Shown: piece by piece, positions 25,129-34,198 of the stretch
Numbering within the stretch: position 1 is the first letter of the stretch
Layout: each line of letters opens with the position of its first letter
From: Aureibacter tunicatorum
GTDB lineage: Bacteria; Bacteroidota; Bacteroidia; Cytophagales; Cyclobacteriaceae
DNA length: 64,000 bases
Reading direction: 5' to 3'
Assembly: GCF_036492635.1 (NCBI RefSeq)
Contig: NZ_AP025306.1
Coordinates: 1-64,000, forward strand
Position numbers and translations under genes: made by a program
The notes under the pieces: generated by a model
The model's database searches: none
What the model was told of the DNA's origin: nothing
The model's input: only the letters and a program-made list of their open reading frames with translations

Positions 25129-26118
25129 ATGAAAAGTGAACCCTTAAAAATCGACTTTAAAGAAAAGGACTTTAGTGATTACAATCAAGTTTTACTTCGA
25201 ACATTCGGAGGCGAGATAAAAGCTAATACATATACTTTTAGTAAGGGAAATACTAAGATTAAACTCTATGTTCATAGTCAAAAAAGTAAATTCGAGATTC
25301 TTCTTTCTGATACTTTTATAGATAGAGAGTTGAGTTTAGATTTTGATCAAGCATTTGATGCCGAATTAATTGTCATAACATTAATTAATAAAGGTGAAAT
25401 AACCTCCTTGTCTAGCGGCAATAGTAATATTAAAGAAGCAACAGAAGCAAATCTTTTTATCATGAATGTATTGGAGCCAATCCACATTCAGACAACTAGC
25501 AAATCCAGATGTCAAAGTCTTACGTTGAAGTTGACTTTGAAAACGTTTCTTTCTCTTGCTCCTAATGCTCATGACATTTATAGACAATTATTTCCTGAAA
25601 AGATTCCCTATGTGTATTACTCCTATTTTTCGCAAGAGATTAATCAGGTCTTATCAGAGGTTTTTAACAATGATAGTTCAAGTCCAGCTCATACTTCGTT
25701 GGTATTAGCTCGATCATTAGAAATATTATCTTTATTGATAAACACTGTCAGTAAACTGAAAGAAAAGGATGAATTGCGAGGTCTGCATATTGAGGATTAT
25801 AAGCGAATGCAAAAGGCAAAGGAATTATTATTATCTAGCTTCGAAAAAAGGATGACCATAAACGATTTAGCATTAGAAGTTGGAATTAGCACATCAAAAT
25901 TAAGCAGGGACTTTAAGAAATTATTCAACAAAACAATTTACCAATTTTATACAGACGCTAAGATGAATGAGGCATATAGTTTGTTAAAATCCGGTAAGTA
26001 TTCAGTTCAAGAAATATGTTTTAATCTTGGATATGAAAATCATTCCAAGTTCACCAAGATGTTTAAAAAACATAAAGGCTTATGCCCGAGAGATGTTATC
26101 AAAGAGTGCTTAAATTAA
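25129..26118 (+). CDS. AraC-family transcriptional regulator
   Basis: The 329-residue product ends with the AraC DNA-binding domain ('MTINDLALEVGISTSKLSRDFKKLFNKTIYQFY' and 'SVQEICFNLGYENHSKFTKMFKKHKGLCPRDV'). It resembles the minus-strand regulator at 27667-28644 in length, architecture and several motifs (for example 'LLINTVSKLKEKDELRGLHIEDYKRM' against 'LLFQSIIKMLDKDDLNGLPIIDYQRV'), so the two are paralogues. It lies after the sulfatase and its own terminator. Confidence 0.92.
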   Translation: MKSEPLKIDFKEKDFSDYNQVLLRTFGGEIKANTYTFSKGNTKIKLYVHSQKSKFEILLSDTFIDRELSLDFDQAFDAELIVITLINKGEITSLSSGNSNIKEATEANLFIMNVLEPIHIQTTSKSRCQSLTLKLTLKTFLSLAPNAHDIYRQLFPEKIPYVYYSYFSQEINQVLSEVFNNDSSSPAHTSLVLARSLEILSLLINTVSKLKEKDELRGLHIEDYKRMQKAKELLLSSFEKRMTINDLALEVGISTSKLSRDFKKLFNKTIYQFYTDAKMNEAYSLLKSGKYSVQEICFNLGYENHSKFTKMFKKHKGLCPRDVIKECLN

Positions 26119-26135
26119 GATTTTTTTATATAAGA

Positions 26136-26167
26136 ATAGAGTTTGTTAAATTAATGACAAACTCTAT
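26136..26167. terminator. Hairpin between convergent AraC and AttH-like genes
   Basis: An 11-bp perfect stem, ATAGAGTTTGT and ACAAACTCTAT, with a 10-nt loop. It sits in the 159-bp gap between convergent stops and may serve both. Confidence 0.65.
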
Positions 26168-26277
26168 TTGAATTAGACACTTTACGATTGGTTGGGTATT
26201 CTTCTATTCTGAGAATAGATTCTTATTACAAATTAATTATTCAATTATAATTGGGCGGTTAATCAAATTACCAATTA

Positions 26278-27429
26278 TTACTTTTGGTAAGTATCGTAAG
26301 GTCCATTTTTCATTGCGCGGATATCACCTGATTCGTTGATGGATATACCAACAACTTCACCTGTGGTATCGTTTACAAGTTCTCCAGCTCCTTCAAATAG
26401 AACAAATCCTTTTATTGTTTTGCCAAAAGACTCTGATGTCATACTCGGAAATTCTAAAAATTCTTTATTGGACTTAGGACGTACAGTAAATTGCTTTGAA
26501 CCTTCTATTTCAATCGGGAACTCATAAGTCCATCCCCAAGATGTCCATGCTTTGCAAATTTCGGATTTCGCGTATCCATTTTGCCTGACGATTACATTAT
26601 CAAAATACTGTACATTGCCTTCTGCATCACGGTATAAGCCTTCTTGGTGACCTCCGGCAAAACTATACAAGTGCATTGCAGCTCCATTATTAAAACGATA
26701 AGAAGCCCACTCCCAATGCACTGAAGCAAAATCTCCCCATTGTCTGTCTACCCAAGCTCTGCCTGATACCTGAACGCTTTTTTTAGTTCCATCTTCATTA
26801 TTAATAGTTAATGTCCCTGATAATTGACAGTTTGGAAGACAATAATAGAAACTCCAATCATCTTCAGCCCCTTGTTGGATTAGTCCATCATGGCCATGCT
26901 TGTCTTTATGCCAAACCACATCGCTTGCATTTGTCATAACAAAATCCCAAGTAGATTCAGGACAGTCATACTTCATATTCATCGTATCTCCTTTGAAATC
27001 CCAGATCAAGGAAACGTCTTCGTTGTTTGTAATATGAAGTTTATTATTCTCAGGATCATACATTTGCTCTAGAGGCAAGTCAGGTAATCGCATTACTCTG
27101 ATTACTCTATCAGCATTATAGTCAGCTATAGTGTTAGTATGTCCTATGATTCTTCGATTATCATCATTAACTTTCTCCCCGATCATTCGCTCTTTCATAT
27201 TCTCTCCCATATGATCAGAGTTTCCAGTAAATAGAAAATATGGATTTCCTTCTGCATCATGAACATAAGCCGTCATGTACCACCATCCAAAGGATTTTGC
27301 AGACATCCTAGCATGTGGGGCCCAGTTTTCCCAGATGGATCCTTTATCTTTGTTAGGCTCATTAACATAGAATTTTCTTGATTGGAAAGTGTACTCCTTC
27401 TCTTTCATTGATTCAACTGCTTCTTTCAT
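26278..27429 (-). CDS. AttH/CrtC-like lipocalin-type protein
   Basis: The 383-residue product matches the two-domain lipocalin-like family of AttH and hydroxyneurosporene synthase (CrtC). The hallmark is 'VSGRAWVDRQWGDF' (pattern G-aW-DrqwG) together with 'WEWASYRFNNGAAMHLY' and 'GNPYFLFTGNSDHM'. No export signal is evident at the chosen ATG. Family members include hydratases and secondary-metabolite enzymes. Here the substrate is unknown. It follows the AraC gene 27667-28644 in the same direction, 237 bp downstream, and that regulator may control it. Confidence 0.75.
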   Translation of the reverse strand: MKEAVESMKEKEYTFQSRKFYVNEPNKDKGSIWENWAPHARMSAKSFGWWYMTAYVHDAEGNPYFLFTGNSDHMGENMKERMIGEKVNDDNRRIIGHTNTIADYNADRVIRVMRLPDLPLEQMYDPENNKLHITNNEDVSLIWDFKGDTMNMKYDCPESTWDFVMTNASDVVWHKDKHGHDGLIQQGAEDDWSFYYCLPNCQLSGTLTINNEDGTKKSVQVSGRAWVDRQWGDFASVHWEWASYRFNNGAAMHLYSFAGGHQEGLYRDAEGNVQYFDNVIVRQNGYAKSEICKAWTSWGWTYEFPIEIEGSKQFTVRPKSNKEFLEFPSMTSESFGKTIKGFVLFEGAGELVNDTTGEVVGISINESGDIRAMKNGPYDTYQK

Positions 27430-27666
27430 AATTAAAAATGTTAATGTTAAATAATCTGTTATTTTAGATGTACATTATAGCTGAAGCTTGACTTCTGGCT
27501 ATGTCAATCAGGTCAACTATTTCTCTGATTTTGATATGACAAAGGTAAAATAGACGTAACCATTTTATTGCTCCGAAAAAGTCATCCAATAGCCCGAAAG
27601 AAGAAGATTTGAATAATGAGTGAAGAAGGGGAAATTCTTGGATTAAATAATTGATTTTAGAAGTGA

Positions 27667-28644
27667 TTATTTTTGAAGAACCTCTTTTGGATTGATTCCT
27701 TTTATTTTTTTGAACATCTTAGAAAATTTGGATTGACTCTCGTAACCTGCTTCAATACTGATATCTAATATCGAGTATTTTCCGGTTTTTAATTTTCGGT
27801 ATGCCTCATCCATCTTTGCATGAAGATGGTACTGATATACGGATTGATTGAATAAAGCTTTAAAGTCTCTTTTTAATTTTGAGATACTGATACAAAACTC
27901 ATCAGCTAATTCATTCAAAGATATTTTTTGATCTAAATTTTTTAGAAGTACACTCTCAATTTTTAAAACTCGTTGATAATCGATGATTGGCAATCCATTA
28001 AGATCATCTTTATCTAGCATTTTTATGATAGATTGAAATAATAAAGCAAAAATTTCAAGAGATTTAGCCATGATTAGCGGAGTTGCTCCAGAAGATTGTA
28101 TTTTCAACTTGAATATCTCATCTATCAGATTGTTCAATTCTTTTGGGAAAAATGTACAATAGCCCATGCCTTCTTGTGTTGGGAATAACTTCTGAAGAAT
28201 GCTATGATCCTCTCTCATTAATTGTTTAAAAGCCGACTTCTTTACAAAGAACCCTAAAGTTTGGACATGAGTATTGGCGGGTATGAATGTCCGCATAGGA
28301 AATAAACCATTATAAATTAAGACTCCTTTTGTCGAGTTAGCCTTAAGATGTTGTTCTTGATTATCGAAGTTTAGAACGGCTTCACCAGCCTTAAAAAGGT
28401 TTATTATAAATAAATCAGGGTTATCATCAGGAGTTCTCAATGATTTTATATCTGATGGATAGCAATAGTCCGCCAGAATAATTTCAAAACCTGAATTAAG
28501 TTGATATGAGTCTAATTTTATAAATTCGTTTTGATGTTTATACTTAAAAGAATGTTCAGAAAGTTCCCCTCCAACTTGATCATATAGGGATTTCATCAAG
28601 TAAACAGACTCTCCTCCTTTATAATTAATCTCAAGAAATTTCAT
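27667..28644 (-). CDS. AraC-family transcriptional regulator
   Basis: The 325-residue product has the AraC domain at its C-terminus ('ISLNELADEFCISISKLKRDFKALFNQSVYQYH' and 'SILDISIEAGYESQSKFSKMFKKIKGINPKEV'). It is a paralogue of the plus-strand regulator at 25129. It diverges from the maturase gene with 170 bp between the start codons, which places its probable targets on both sides: the maturase and the AttH-like gene. Confidence 0.92.
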   Translation of the reverse strand: MKFLEINYKGGESVYLMKSLYDQVGGELSEHSFKYKHQNEFIKLDSYQLNSGFEIILADYCYPSDIKSLRTPDDNPDLFIINLFKAGEAVLNFDNQEQHLKANSTKGVLIYNGLFPMRTFIPANTHVQTLGFFVKKSAFKQLMREDHSILQKLFPTQEGMGYCTFFPKELNNLIDEIFKLKIQSSGATPLIMAKSLEIFALLFQSIIKMLDKDDLNGLPIIDYQRVLKIESVLLKNLDQKISLNELADEFCISISKLKRDFKALFNQSVYQYHLHAKMDEAYRKLKTGKYSILDISIEAGYESQSKFSKMFKKIKGINPKEVLQK

Positions 28645-28814
28645 GATAAATGGATTGTATTACAAAGATAGACTCAGAAAGCAATATACTTGTTTTAATT
28701 AATAACTAGCTAGCTATTTTGATCTTTTTGGGATTTAGAATGGACTGAATGGGTTAAGGATACCCACAATAGTCTATTTATTTTTGTAAGGAATAATCAC
28801 AAAACTAATTGAAT

Positions 28815-30128
28815 ATGAGCCACACTGTTAATTTTCTAACTGCCGAGGGAGACATCAAAGAGCAAAGAAAGAACTTCCATATGATGATCAAGCCGATAGG
28901 GCCGGTATGCAATTTAGCTTGCGCATATTGTTATTATTTAGAGAAGGAAAATATTTACGAAGATAAAAAGTCTACTCCATCGCGATTCAAGATGTCGGAG
29001 GATATTTTGGAAATATATGTAAGGGATTATATCAAATCTCAGCCAAAAGAAAACCCAAAAGTAGTATTTGCCTGGCAGGGAGGAGAGCCGACTCTTTTGG
29101 GTGTCGAGTATTTTGAAAAAGCCATCGAATTGCAACAGAAATATACTGATGGGAGAGATATTGAGAATACGCTTCAGACTAATGGGATGTTCATAGATGA
29201 GCGCTGGGCTGAATTTTTGGCAACGCATGATTTCTTGGTGGGGATTTCTATCGATGGCCCAAAGGATATCCATGATAATTACAGAGTAAACAAGGGAGGC
29301 AAGGGCACTTGGGATCGTGTTATGAAGTCTGTTCAGATACTTCGCAAGCATAACGTTAGATTCAATACGTTGACTGTGGTTAGTAGCTTGACGGCAAAGC
29401 ATCCGCTTCGAGTGTATAATTTCTTAAAGCAGATCGGAAGCCAGTGGATGCAGTTTTTGCCGATTCAAGAACGCAGGGCGACCAATCCAAAGGAGAAGTT
29501 AAAGTTAGTGGCTCATGATTATAAAGGAAAAACGGAAGTGACTGAAGAAACCGTTCGTCCGCAACAATGGAAGCGTTTTTTGACAACAATTTTTGATGAA
29601 TGGGTTCGAAACGATGTGGGGAGGATATTTGTCAAAGAGTTTGATGATACTTTGGAGAGTTGGTGCGGTCTTACAGCACCTTCATGTGTGCATTCCAAAT
29701 ATTGTGGAGATGGCTTAGCAATAGAGCATAATGGAGATGTCTATACTTGCGACCATTATGTTTATCCAGAGTATAAATTAGGCAATATCAAAGATGAAAG
29801 CTTGTTGGCTATTGCAAATTCTCCAGTTCAGGAAAAGTTTGGAACAGACAAATTTGACACGCTTTCCCAGAAATGCAAAGCGTGTCCATTTTTAAAAATC
29901 TGCTATGGCGAATGCCCTAAGCATCGATTTGGAAAAACGGAAATGGGCGAAGATCAAGCCTATCTTTGCGAAGGTTATTTTGGGTATTATAAACATGTGA
30001 CTCCATACATGAATACAATGAGGGCTTTGATCGAGATGAATCGAGCTCCATATGAAGTGATGGAATTAATAAGAATAAAGGATAAAAAAGATAAGAAAGC
30101 GAAGGGGAGCAAGCAATCTCAGCTTTAG
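28815..30128 (+). CDS. Anaerobic sulfatase-maturating enzyme (radical SAM, SPASM)
   Basis: ATG 28815 gives 437 residues. An in-frame TTG six bases earlier is less likely. The radical-SAM cluster motif is C32-N-L-A-C36-A-Y-C39. The SPASM-type region follows with 'SWCGLTAPSC', 'KYCGDGLAIEHNGDVYTCDHYVYPEYKLGNI' and 'CKACPFLKICYGECPKHRF', which together bind two auxiliary clusters. The enzyme turns the Cys or Ser of the C/SxPxR motif of sulfatases into formylglycine in the cytoplasm. A TATTTTTG box at 28779-28786 is a candidate -7 element. The partner substrate in this window is the Ser-type sulfatase. Confidence 0.95.
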   Translation: MSHTVNFLTAEGDIKEQRKNFHMMIKPIGPVCNLACAYCYYLEKENIYEDKKSTPSRFKMSEDILEIYVRDYIKSQPKENPKVVFAWQGGEPTLLGVEYFEKAIELQQKYTDGRDIENTLQTNGMFIDERWAEFLATHDFLVGISIDGPKDIHDNYRVNKGGKGTWDRVMKSVQILRKHNVRFNTLTVVSSLTAKHPLRVYNFLKQIGSQWMQFLPIQERRATNPKEKLKLVAHDYKGKTEVTEETVRPQQWKRFLTTIFDEWVRNDVGRIFVKEFDDTLESWCGLTAPSCVHSKYCGDGLAIEHNGDVYTCDHYVYPEYKLGNIKDESLLAIANSPVQEKFGTDKFDTLSQKCKACPFLKICYGECPKHRFGKTEMGEDQAYLCEGYFGYYKHVTPYMNTMRALIEMNRAPYEVMELIRIKDKKDKKAKGSKQSQL

Positions 30129-30135
30129 GTTATTG

Positions 30136-30179
30136 AAATGCTATTCAAAGTTTTAAGAAAAGAACTGAATAGCATTTTT
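30136..30179. terminator. Hairpin terminator between convergent genes
   Basis: AAATGCTATTC pairs perfectly with GAATAGCATTT around a 20-nt loop, and a T-run follows. It lies between the maturase and the minus-strand gene ending at 30203 and can serve both. Confidence 0.75.
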
Positions 30180-30202
30180 AGCTTTTGATAAATTGAATTC
30201 TA

Positions 30203-31519
30203 CTAAAAACGACTCGTAAAGTCTCCTCTGGCATTCGCTTTAAGAGGAATATCTCCTTTTTCAGTATTCCTTCTTTCAGGGAGAAAATGTTCTCTTCTGA
30301 TTTTGTTCTCTTGGTCAGCCAAATGAAGCAAGTCTTCTCTGGTTCCGAGAGAAGCTGTATCCATATCATCGGCCGTAGAACTGGAGAGTTTTGGAAATGC
30401 CGAATGAATGTCGATAGCCTTGTGCAAGGCATTAGCATATTGAATGAAAAGTGGATGAAGCGTCAAATGTTCTTCACTTCTTGTTTGGGGAATTGCATCG
30501 CCTAATTCAATCCATTCGGTTCCGCTTGGATCTGTGTATTGCTCATGTTTTTCAAATATAGTTTTTGAGCCGGGAGACCATAGGGGATCCATGGGAATGG
30601 TAATGCCATCATCAGGTTTGTTGGGGAATGCGACTTCGGCTTGGAAGTAACCTTCCTTGAAATGTCGATTTGGACGGATTCTTTTCTTTCTCGTCTCAAT
30701 AGATGCCAGGCTATCATCTTCCAGCATGCGATGTCCGATTGCTCGATTATTGGGGCGCCAAGCCAAGGTTTTCAACAGTCTTCGGCCGTATTTTCTTGAT
30801 ATGAGTTTTGCGAAGATTGCGTGCAAATGTTCCGCTTGCAGATCTTTGACTTCTCCAAACACATAGTGGTCATCGGGGTGGAAGGGAATTGCCATTCTCA
30901 TACCTTGGCCCGCTTGAATAAGCATTTTCCAAAGCAAATTAGCTTCTTGCTTTTTCTCAAGGCTTAGGCTTTCCTCATCATACAGCCATGGATTGCTTTG
31001 GTAAAGCACGATGTCCTTGACCACTTCTCGATGTTCATCGGACAGCTCGCGAAGCAATGTTCGAATCAAGCTTTGGATCGGGTTTTGGCCTTCCTCAGCC
31101 TTGATCGGATGCCTTGAAAACCAACGATAAGCCAAATGCTCCATTTGATCCAAGAGCTCTAATTTTTGATGAGTTATAAAGACTGCTTGCTGAGGCCTCA
31201 AGACTCTCAATTCCACATTCGGGTCGACTTGCCTTAAGACCAAGTCTTCCTTGGCGACTATTTGCTCATAGTTGCGCAAGGCTCTTGTCAAATAATATAT
31301 AAGCGGATCGAAATATCTGTCAGGACTTGATGAGTTGGCAGGCAATAATGAGTCTACAAGTGGCGAAGCAATTGGCTTTGTCGCTTTTTGTCGGGCTTTT
31401 CGCTCCAATGTTTTTGAAGACATCAGACATTGCGCGGGAGTAGGAGGTAGCTTTGAAATGCCTTTTTGACTTGAGGCATTGACTCTTTGGGATGTCTTTT
31501 TATGCAACAATTCTAACAT
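30203..31519 (-). CDS. Large unrecognised protein, 438 aa
   Basis: It has no signal peptide or membrane helix. The N-terminal ~70 residues are Ser/Lys/Pro-rich and look disordered ('SSQKGISKLPPTPAQCLMSSKTLERKARQKATKPIASP'). The rest is charged and mostly helical, with 'WLYDEESLSLEKKQEANLLWKMLIQAGQGMRMAIPFHPDDHYVFGEV' and 'DPSGTEWIELGDAIPQ'. No HExxH or other catalytic motif was found. A disordered head on a compact body is seen in exported effectors or injection-system cargo, but nothing here proves that. GC is slightly higher than in its neighbours. Confidence 0.65.
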   Translation of the reverse strand: MLELLHKKTSQRVNASSQKGISKLPPTPAQCLMSSKTLERKARQKATKPIASPLVDSLLPANSSSPDRYFDPLIYYLTRALRNYEQIVAKEDLVLRQVDPNVELRVLRPQQAVFITHQKLELLDQMEHLAYRWFSRHPIKAEEGQNPIQSLIRTLLRELSDEHREVVKDIVLYQSNPWLYDEESLSLEKKQEANLLWKMLIQAGQGMRMAIPFHPDDHYVFGEVKDLQAEHLHAIFAKLISRKYGRRLLKTLAWRPNNRAIGHRMLEDDSLASIETRKKRIRPNRHFKEGYFQAEVAFPNKPDDGITIPMDPLWSPGSKTIFEKHEQYTDPSGTEWIELGDAIPQTRSEEHLTLHPLFIQYANALHKAIDIHSAFPKLSSSTADDMDTASLGTREDLLHLADQENKIRREHFLPERRNTEKGDIPLKANARGDFTSRF

Positions 31520-31726
31520 TTACTTCAGCTACTTGCGTTGGGCTCAGTAAGTGAAACTATTGAAACGCGAGGCTTGTTTACAATCGGATAAACAATGATT
31601 ATCGTTGCTGTGAGAATCTGATGAGCCTAGTTTTCAATAATAAAGGAAAAAGTCAAAAAATAATGACGAATGGTTTTACGTGTATATTTTTATGTTTTAG
31701 AAATCCATTCGCCATATTCACTACTC

Positions 31727-32404
31727 TTAATAGAATCTTGGCAAAATGAATTGTAGCTGGAATCTGGTTTCCCAAGGTCCTCGTTCATCAGGTTTGACAA
31801 CATTGTAATTAAATCCTGCTGAGAAGTTTAGAGGTAATTTACCCACAAAGAAAACCTTTCCAACATTTAGTCCAAATGGAACTACCCAACTTTGTGATTT
31901 TTCCGCATTCCAATTATTAGTAATGATGGGGGCTGAATTAATGTAAATCCCATGGGAGAAGTTGTAGTTAACAAAGTACTGAATAAGCAGATTATTGAAG
32001 TTTTCATGCTTGCTTATCGTCCAAACATTGTTGACGAGTCCTCCAATAACCCAAGGTCCTGTCATCACAACTCCTACAACGGAAGGTCCTATTCCAAAGC
32101 GATTTCTGCCTACTTGATCCGAAGTTGAAGTTGGTAGCTGTATGATAGGTCCGGCTCCCCAGATGAATTTGCCTAGTTTGGAGGGCGTGAAAAATAAAGA
32201 CAATTGGGAGTTGCCGAGAGCTGTTTTTGATTTATCTTCAGTGAATGAAGGTTGAGTGATTATCGGTACAATTAGTCTGGATATAATATTAAACTTCTTG
32301 AAGGTGAATGGGAAAACAGGCTGAATGTTTAATCCGTTCTGGCTTCTTTTGAATGGAACGTATTTGTAGTTTGTGTTGTTTTGTATAGATGTTTTCCTTT
32401 TCTT
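31727..32404 (-). pseudogene. 5'-truncated neuromedin-U-like outer-membrane protein
   Basis: The frame is open from 32404, just inside a TAA at 32405-32407, without a start codon or signal peptide. The visible part reads 'IQNNTNYKYVPFKRSQNGLNIQPVFPFTFKK...QLSLFFTPSKLGKFIWGAGPIIQLPTSTS...GPSVVGVVMTGPWVIGGLVNNVW' and ends in the barrel-like 'FQLQFILPRFY'. This matches the beta-rich bacterial 'neuromedin U/transporter' family, but ~60-80 N-terminal residues are missing. Translation from a TTG at 32203 would give a 158-residue remainder. It is most likely a gene remnant. Confidence 0.65.
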
Positions 32405-32528
32405 TTAATGCAAATCAATGAATCAGCTTCAATTAGATTTGATAGGTTCGTTTTTTAAAAAAGGTCGAAATGGATTAGTTTGTAAACGATAAGTGATTAA
32501 TTTAAGCGAATATTATTGTTGATGGCTT

Positions 32529-33365
32529 ATGACAACTATTACTGTTCCAGACGAATTGAACTCTGACAATGCACTTCCGATTGAGGTAATTGATTATGAA
32601 ATTGATCAAGGAATCATCAAGCAAGAAGTGATATTGAATAAAAATACCTTTAGTTTCTTACAGAGAGGGACCAAGGAAGTGTTTTTTGACAATTCAACAT
32701 GCGCTATTGACAAGTCGAAATTTTTGTTGATGAAATCGGGTCATTGTCTTATGACGGAAACATGTTCTGATGCTCAAAAGAGTTACAGAAGCGTATTGCT
32801 GTTTTTTTCAAATGAGGCGATAAATGATTTTATCAAAAAATACGATCTTAAACCTTCCTCCTCTTCGTCGTCAAATTCCACCCGCTCTTTCGAGTACGAT
32901 GCTTTTATTGAGCGGTTTGTCGAAAGCATTTTAGATATTTCAAGATTTTCAAAATCGACCCAAAGAAATATTCTATCGGCGAAATTTGAAGAGATCATGT
33001 TGTATTTGATAGAGTTCAAGGGTGTTGATTTTTTAAATTCCTTGATTAGCGACGAGCCTGATCATGATCAAAAGTTCAGGCAAACTATTGAAAGCAATAA
33101 ATTGAATAGGTTGACTGTCAAGGAATTGGCTTTCTTGGCCAATATGAGCGTTTCAACGTTTAAAAGAGAGTTTGAAAAGCAATTTCATATCTCGCCCAGC
33201 AAGTGGTTTCAGAATAAGCGATTGGAGCATGCGGCATATCTGTTGACTCATGGCAAAAGGCCCTCGGAGATTTATGAAGAAGTTGGTTATGAAACCTTGT
33301 CTAATTTCATCGTGGCTTTCAAATTGAAGCATGGATTGACTCCAAAACAGTATCAGACAGGTTGA
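32529..33365 (+). CDS. AraC-family transcriptional regulator
   Basis: The 278-residue product has an N-terminal cupin-like sensing half and the DNA-binding half ('LTVKELAFLANMSVSTFKREFEKQFHISPSKWFQNKRLEHA' and 'RPSEIYEEVGYETLSNFIVAFKLKHGLTPKQYQ'). A Ser run (PSSSSSSNSTR) marks the linker. It precedes the PEBP-family gene by 90 bp and may regulate it. Confidence 0.92.
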   Translation: MTTITVPDELNSDNALPIEVIDYEIDQGIIKQEVILNKNTFSFLQRGTKEVFFDNSTCAIDKSKFLLMKSGHCLMTETCSDAQKSYRSVLLFFSNEAINDFIKKYDLKPSSSSSSNSTRSFEYDAFIERFVESILDISRFSKSTQRNILSAKFEEIMLYLIEFKGVDFLNSLISDEPDHDQKFRQTIESNKLNRLTVKELAFLANMSVSTFKREFEKQFHISPSKWFQNKRLEHAAYLLTHGKRPSEIYEEVGYETLSNFIVAFKLKHGLTPKQYQTG

Positions 33366-33455
33366 ACTATTTCCAATACTTTTTGAGCGAATTCAAATAC
33401 ATAGGACCGCTTTTTGGCTCATATATTTGTCAAAGTAATTTAAAAACAAATATAT

Positions 33456-34013
33456 ATGAAAAAGGCCAACATAATTTTAATCGCATTCATCTGTCTGTCA
33501 AATACTTTGTTTGCGCAGAAGACTTTCACATTGAAAAGCAATGACTTGGGTGGTCAAGCCACCGTCGAGGAAGAGTTCAATGGTTTTGGATGCACGGGAA
33601 AAAACCAATCGCCACAGTTGTCATGGGAAAACGCGCCTGAAGGCACTAAAAGCTTTGCTATCACCATGTATGATCCGGATGCGCCGACGGGCAGCGGTTG
33701 GTGGCATTGGCTGGTTTTTGATATACCAGCGGATGTGGATCAATTAGTCTCAGGAGCTGGAAATGTGAAACTTGATTTAGCCCCGAAGCAAGCTATTCAA
33801 AGCATTACTGATTATGGAATGAGAGGATATGGCGGTCCTTGTCCCCCTGAGGGTGATGGATTGCATGAATATATCATCACAATCTACGCATTGAAAATGG
33901 ATAAATTGGGATTGGATCAAAATGCTAATCCCGCTACTGTAGGTTATTATTTATGGAGCAATACTTTGGGAAAGGCTAGCATCGTCGCTTATTATCAAAG
34001 GGAGAAAAAATAG
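33456..34013 (+). CDS. YbhB/YbcL-type PEBP (Raf-kinase-inhibitor-like) protein, exported
   Basis: A signal peptide (MKKANIILIAFICLSNTLFAQ) is followed by the full PEBP domain: 'CTGKNQSPQLSWENAPEGTKSFAITMYDPDAPTGSGWWHWLVFDIP' and 'YGGPCPPEGDGLHEYIITIYAL'. The DPDAP and GPCPP-H ligand-binding motifs are intact. The bacterial proteins are periplasmic with an unsettled function. Confidence 0.92.
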   Translation: MKKANIILIAFICLSNTLFAQKTFTLKSNDLGGQATVEEEFNGFGCTGKNQSPQLSWENAPEGTKSFAITMYDPDAPTGSGWWHWLVFDIPADVDQLVSGAGNVKLDLAPKQAIQSITDYGMRGYGGPCPPEGDGLHEYIITIYALKMDKLGLDQNANPATVGYYLWSNTLGKASIVAYYQREKK

Positions 34014-34039
34014 CAGAAGTCTCCTGACAAGCAATCCTT

Positions 34040-34070
34040 GAAAAGCGTCTTTCATTCAAAGGCGCTTTTC
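34040..34070 (+). terminator. Terminator after the PEBP gene
   Basis: GAAAAGCG-t-CTTT pairs with AAAG-g-CGCTTTTC around a 5-nt loop, 26 bp after the stop. The outer 8 bp and inner 4 bp are perfect. Confidence 0.75.
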
Positions 34071-34198
34071 TTGTTGCGTAGTTTTTCATAAATTGATTTT
34101 CTATTTAACCGGAAAATATTAATCAATGGCATGAATTCAATTTTGAGATTTCATTTGCCGTGGATTCAAATATTTTAGATTACAAAGCATAGCCATCA

